A stretch of DNA of 34,456 nucleotides. Source: Rhodospirillales bacterium (GTDB lineage Bacteria > Pseudomonadota > Alphaproteobacteria > Rhodospirillales > Casp-alpha2). The DNA lies in contig JABMNT010000039.1 in the NCBI GenBank assembly GCA_013203595.1, positions 1-34,456 of the forward strand, read 5' to 3'. The position numbers were made by a program, and so were the translations under genes. Positions 32,501 to 34,456 of the stretch are shown piece by piece. The notes under the pieces are model-generated. The model was not told where the DNA came from, ran no database searches, and saw nothing but the letters and a program-made list of their open reading frames with translations. How positions within the stretch are numbered: the first letter of the stretch is position 1; the number at the start of each line of letters is the position of its first letter.

Positions 32501-34456
32501 ACCCTGTCCATTACCATCAGCGACGTTCCCGCCGGAGCGACCCTCAATCACGGGGAATTAGTCAGTACCGACCCGGAAACCGGTGCCCAGACCTGGTCAT
32601 TGGCGCACAACGATTTAAGTGGTCTGACGATCACGCCGGCACCTGATTCGTCCGTCGGTTTTGATCTCAACGTTTCGGTTACCGCAACCGAAGACGATGG
32701 TGATACGGCGACAACATCCGGCACCTTGAGTGTGGGCATTGATGGCATTGCCGATATCCCGACGCTGGATCTGTCGGTACCGGCCAGTGGTACGGAAGAC
32801 ACAGCCATTTCCTTGTCGATTAATGCCGGACTGTCCGACAATTCGGAATCCCTTTCCGTCACCCTTGGCAATATTCCGGACGGTGCATCTCTGACCTATG
32901 TGGATGCCGGCGGTGTCACCCAGTCCATTGATGTGACAAACGGAACGGCCCAACTGTCACCGCTGGAACTGAACGGACTGGCGATCACGCCACCGGCCAA
33001 TTCCAGTGACGACTTTCAGTTGTCGGTGCTCGCCACCTCCAGTGATGGCGATGACCAGGCCAGCAAAGGCGGTGTGCTGAACGTTTCTGTTGCCGGCGAC
33101 GCCGATGTGCCTACTCTGGACCTCTCCGCCGCGAGCGGTGGCGAAGATACCGCCATTCCTCTGACGATTGATTCGGCCCTGACCGATACGGACGGCTCGG
33201 AAATCCTGTCCATCACCATCAGTGACGTGCCTTTCGGGGCGACGCTGAATCATGGAGCTTTGGTCAGCACCGACCCGGAAACCGGTGCCCAGACCTGGTC
33301 CTTGACGGCCGGCGACCTGGATGGGTTGACGCTGACGCCACCGACAGATTTTGACGGCACTATTAACCTGGGTGTTACGTCCACGTCGACCGAAGCCGAC
33401 GGCGACACGGCCTCGACCTCGACCCAGATCCTGAGCGTTACGGTAACTGACGACAACGTCGGGCCGGTGGCGACCGCTGACAGTTTTGCCGGCAGCGAAG
33501 ACGGGCAGATTTCCTTCACTGCCGAGCAATTGCTGGCCAATGATACGGATGGCAATAACGACAACCTGAGCATCACCGGTTTTGATCAGCCTGCGAACGG
33601 CACCCTGGTGAGTGATGGTGATGGAAATTTCATCTTTACCCCGGATGCCGACTGGAGCGGGGAAACCAGCTTCACCTATACGATCTCCGATGGCCAGGGC
33701 GGCACCTCACAGGCGTCCGTGAACCTGGATGTTGACGGGATTGCCGATACGCCGACCCTGAGTGATGCCACCGCAGGCGGCAATGAAGATATGGCGATTG
33801 CGCTCACTCTCGACCCGGCCCTGACCGATACGGACGGCTCGGAAACCCTGTCCATTACCATTGGCGACATTCCTGCCGGCGCCACCCTGAACTATGTGGA
33901 TGGGGAAGGGGTTACCACGGCGATCACCATCAGCAATGGTTCCGCCAGTCTGGAGCCGGAACAACTGAACGGGCTGACGATCACGCCGCCGGAAAATGCT
34001 AACGGAACCATCAACCTGAGTGTCACGGCAACGGCGACCGAAGCAGACGGCGGTGCGGCGTCGACGACATCAACTCTGACAGTCGATGTGGCAGCGGTTA
34101 ACGACGGTCCGGTGGCCGTTGATGATGCGTTGAGCGGCAGCGAGGATCAGGCCTTTACTTTTACGGCGGAGCAGTTACTGGCCAATGACACGGATGTTGA
34201 TGGTGATACCCTGACCGTTCAGTCCGTTGAGCAGCCTGACTTCGGGACTATCGAAGATAACGGCGACGGCACCTATACGTTTACACCAGACGAGAACTGG
34301 AGCGGCCAGACCGACTTCACCTATACGGCGACCGATGGCCAGGGCGGCACGTCGCAGGGCACGGTAACCGTTGATATCGGCGATGTGAACGAAGGCCCGG
34401 TTGCAGCCGACGATACACTCAGTGCGGCTGAAGATCAGCCGCTCACGTTCTCGGCC
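26582..34456 (+). CDS. Giant Ig/cadherin-like repeat protein, N-terminal part (likely type I-secreted adhesin)
   Basis: The frame is open from ATG 26582 (GAGG 6 bases upstream) to the window end, 2625 codons with no stop. There is no signal peptide. Residues 1-203 are strongly acidic, then Pro/Ala/Glu-rich (MAEEIVNEDDLVEEEDED opens it). From 27191 at least 22 repeats of 96-151 residues follow, each with an SGxEDTAIxL start, a DVPxGAxLSAGxxNGDGTW or LNYVDxxG middle and an LTITPPxxSDxDFTLSV segment. Repeats 20, 22 and 23 (33476, 34121, 34409) are tandem-95/VCBS-like, with EDQxFTFTAEQLLANDTDVDGD. Acidic DxDG and NGDG loops suggest calcium binding. Such architecture is typical of large RTX/biofilm adhesins secreted by type I systems via a C-terminal signal, which would lie beyond the window. 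No LapA-type retention module is seen at the N-terminus. Confidence 0.88.
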   Translation, partial: MAEEIVNEDDLVEEEDEDVRESDDRQNLDDLTVLNEEADELDDPEGLQQDDDQSDWEEPVASNSLSVIHTGSAPTDAELLANLAPEGEAIVRDGEIVPGDETAGQPLPEVDAPDSEIPNPQPAETAAAPDNDPPPPPASADDAPPPVEPQQQEEAVREPVADPEPEIAQTAPASAAPVPPTVTEPRIVIDPPDDDPVAVDPDVEATDASGSEDTAIPLDIEPAGATEIVISDVPTGATLSAGRDNGDGTWSLTDTELEGLTITPPADSDADFTLSVTADGVTVPLEVTVDAVADAPTADAESVSGQESTAIDLDLSAALTDIDGSESLSVTISGVPEGATLSAGVNNGDGTWTVESGALGTLSLTPVAGFAGDIALTLSSTSTEADGGDSATTEVPFTVTVRESVDAENATTLEDTAVALSIDPGDSTEIVIGNVPTGAVLSAGIDNGDGTWTLTADQVAGVTITPPANSDVDFTLSVTADGVSEDLVVTVDAVADAPTATAENVSGVEDTAIELNLGAVLTDTDLSETLSVSITGVPDGAVLSAGVDNGDGTWTVDASNLAGLTLTPPTDFYGEIPLGIRATSTEADGGDTATTEASFTVTVASDGDFGISDAEGLEDSAIPLDIDISEAIAAGLETDITISNVPTGATLSAGIDNGDGTWTVPVAGVDGLTITPPADSDVDFTLSVTVGDFSLDLDVVVNADADAPTVEATDVTGLEDTAIALDLGTALTDIDGSESLSVTISGMPEGATLSAGVNNNDGTWTIDAGDLATLTLTPPADFAGDIPLTLSSTSTEADGGDAETTEIPFTVSVSGVVDAEDAETLEDTAVAITIDPGEGTEVVISDVPDGAVLSAGVNNNDGSWTVQATDLDGLTITPPANSDADFTLTVTADGHTDTMDVAVAAVADTPTAAGSDEFGALGSPVPLDLSAGLTDIDGSETLSIQLSGIPAGSVITVDGQEVPVTDGAVTLTADQLADVSIIPVEGFIGNFDLTLTSTATDTDQDTGLTDVASQNATFTIQIDDMGDFTVTNAAGIEDKAISLTIDAGNAPSVEISGLPAGAELSAGTLVSTDPDTGAQTWTVDAADLDGLTVTPPANSDMDFTLQVKAGDVTQNMDVRVDAVADAPELNLTSSIGDEDTSIPLSISQALPDGIATSLTDGDGSETLSISVQGMPDGSTLTYVDGAGQTQSIEIVHNDDSGVNSAALTPEQLNGLAITPPADYYGDMTLQVTSTATEVNPTQAGDEGAIASELGIVAQPTATNVASFGVTVRPMADNPELTMDNVSGSEETAISLNIEANMGGSTVDLQSVQIFGIEPGSTLNYVDSAGETQVITFSGTSAELTPEQLNGLTLTPPEDFNGDFTLTVSANSADGGVAVQQMNVDVAAISDLNIVDTQATGDEDTAIALNITAAADETVTIADVPEGAILSAGLDNGDGSWTLTAAELNGLTITPPENSDVDFDLSVYAGAVDGTPDGTISVSVDAVADVPSLDLTAAAGAEDTAIALDIDTGLGDTDGSETLSIAISDIPVGSVLNYVDEAGAIQSISIDGTSATLNAQQLNGLTITPPLDFNAPFNLSVSATATEADGGSFEVTSGTMTVDVTGVADQAEVLAADAAGLEDGTIPLNIGASGNDDISSITIAGVPAGAELSAGTDNGDGSWTLAPDDLAGLTIRPAENSDADFTLSVSATTVDGEDSITSAPVSLDVSVAADADMPTLDLSLSTGLEDTAIALEIDAGLTDTDGSESLSITIADIPAGATLNYVDTNGITQGVTVTNGSASLNAEQLNGLTITPADNFDGSFDLTVSATSTEADGGDFEVTSGTLTVDVAAVADDAVIGAQEAFGTEDQPIALAINATSDDDITSVVISGVPDGALLSAGTDNGDGTWTLSEGDLAGLTVTPPADSNVDFQLSVAVTTEDGTASTTTTGTLDVNVTGDADAPSLNLFTASGDEDAAIPLQINTGLTDTDGSETLSITISDVPAGATLNHGELVSTDPETGAQTWSLAHNDLSGLTITPAPDSSVGFDLNVSVTATEDDGDTATTSGTLSVGIDGIADIPTLDLSVPASGTEDTAISLSINAGLSDNSESLSVTLGNIPDGASLTYVDAGGVTQSIDVTNGTAQLSPLELNGLAITPPANSSDDFQLSVLATSSDGDDQASKGGVLNVSVAGDADVPTLDLSAASGGEDTAIPLTIDSALTDTDGSEILSITISDVPFGATLNHGALVSTDPETGAQTWSLTAGDLDGLTLTPPTDFDGTINLGVTSTSTEADGDTASTSTQILSVTVTDDNVGPVATADSFAGSEDGQISFTAEQLLANDTDGNNDNLSITGFDQPANGTLVSDGDGNFIFTPDADWSGETSFTYTISDGQGGTSQASVNLDVDGIADTPTLSDATAGGNEDMAIALTLDPALTDTDGSETLSITIGDIPAGATLNYVDGEGVTTAITISNGSASLEPEQLNGLTITPPENANGTINLSVTATATEADGGAASTTSTLTVDVAAVNDGPVAVDDALSGSEDQAFTFTAEQLLANDTDVDGDTLTVQSVEQPDFGTIEDNGDGTYTFTPDENWSGQTDFTYTATDGQGGTSQGTVTVDIGDVNEGPVAADDTLSAAEDQPLTFSA
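27191..34456 (+). repeat. Tandem protein-repeat array (22 units plus a partial one)
   Basis: Repeat starts read from the EDTAI-type landmark: 27191, 27482, 27797, 28088, 28403, 28712, 29033, 29324, 29660, 29969, 30422, 30755, 31058, 31418, 31739, 32099, 32417, 32768, 33119, 33476, 33764, 34121 and 34409 (cut by the window end). Type A units (about 97-107 residues) have SDxDFTLSV and end near DAVADAPT; type B units (105-120 residues) have LTDTDGSExLS and STSTEADGGD. The first four starts give two identical 606-base A+B pairs. Confidence 0.85.

Noticed and set aside
26543-33964. Many minus-strand open frames of 60-360 codons opposite the giant gene
   Set aside because: They mirror the repeat structure of the plus-strand frame (repeating Ser/Val/Pro-rich or Asn/Gly-rich translations) and are shadows of it.
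27191-34456. Possible CRISPR or satellite-type DNA array
   Set aside because: The periodicity is about 300-360 bases, frame-preserving and variable in sequence; it is protein repeat structure, not a repeat-spacer array.

Overview
The window looks like chromosomal DNA of an alphaproteobacterium, probably a marine or free-living member of the Rhodospirillales or a related order. I infer this from the GC-rich coding sequence, the gene content (pyruvate phosphate dikinase, an AcuI/YhdH reductase, a TPR-GT41 glycosyltransferase, amtB with glnK) and codon-level features. No phylogenetic computation was possible, so the placement is tentative.

Layout. Positions 1-2295 hold the 3' part of pyruvate phosphate dikinase, followed by a small exported c-type cytochrome, an alpha/beta hydrolase and an MFS transporter. 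On the minus strand follow a SAM methyltransferase and YgfZ (6907-5317). From 7073 a tightly overlapping plus-strand operon encodes a GT9 heptosyltransferase-like enzyme, a GT2 and two GT4 glycosyltransferases, and a glutamine-dependent asparagine synthase-type amidotransferase. This is probably a lipopolysaccharide core or other surface glycan locus. It runs directly into dihydroorotase (pyrC) and then an AcuI-type reductase. Next come a lipoprotein, an elongator tRNA-Met with its own promoter-like sequence and strong terminator, a decayed histidine kinase tail, an SDR oxidoreductase and a TPR/O-GlcNAc-transferase-like (GT41) protein.

From 19275 onward the window becomes less familiar. There is a small minus-strand lipoprotein. 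It is followed by an exported ankyrin-start protein broken by an apparent one-base frameshift; its long Pro/Glu-rich continuation carries four copies of an FDKIGxLFSPxKPE-like motif and an unrecognised C-terminal domain. After a good intrinsic terminator come amtB and glnK. A minus-strand trio follows: a 2OG-Fe(II) oxygenase, a cyclophilin-like-fold protein and an O-methyltransferase. Divergent from that trio, a giant gene begins at 26582 and is still open at the window end (at least 2625 codons). It has an acidic, proline-rich N-terminus without a signal peptide, then at least 22 Ig/cadherin-like repeats. In its first half two repeat types alternate strictly; near the window end tandem-95/VCBS-like repeats appear. 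It resembles the body of a type I-secreted adhesin.

The most noteworthy items are the alternating two-type repeat architecture and cassette reuse in the giant protein, the frameshifted FDKIG-repeat protein, the oxygenase/cyclophilin-like/methyltransferase trio, the histidine kinase remnant next to the tRNA, and the probable non-ATG start of the GT41 protein. I saw no CRISPR array, insertion sequence, rRNA or phage gene.
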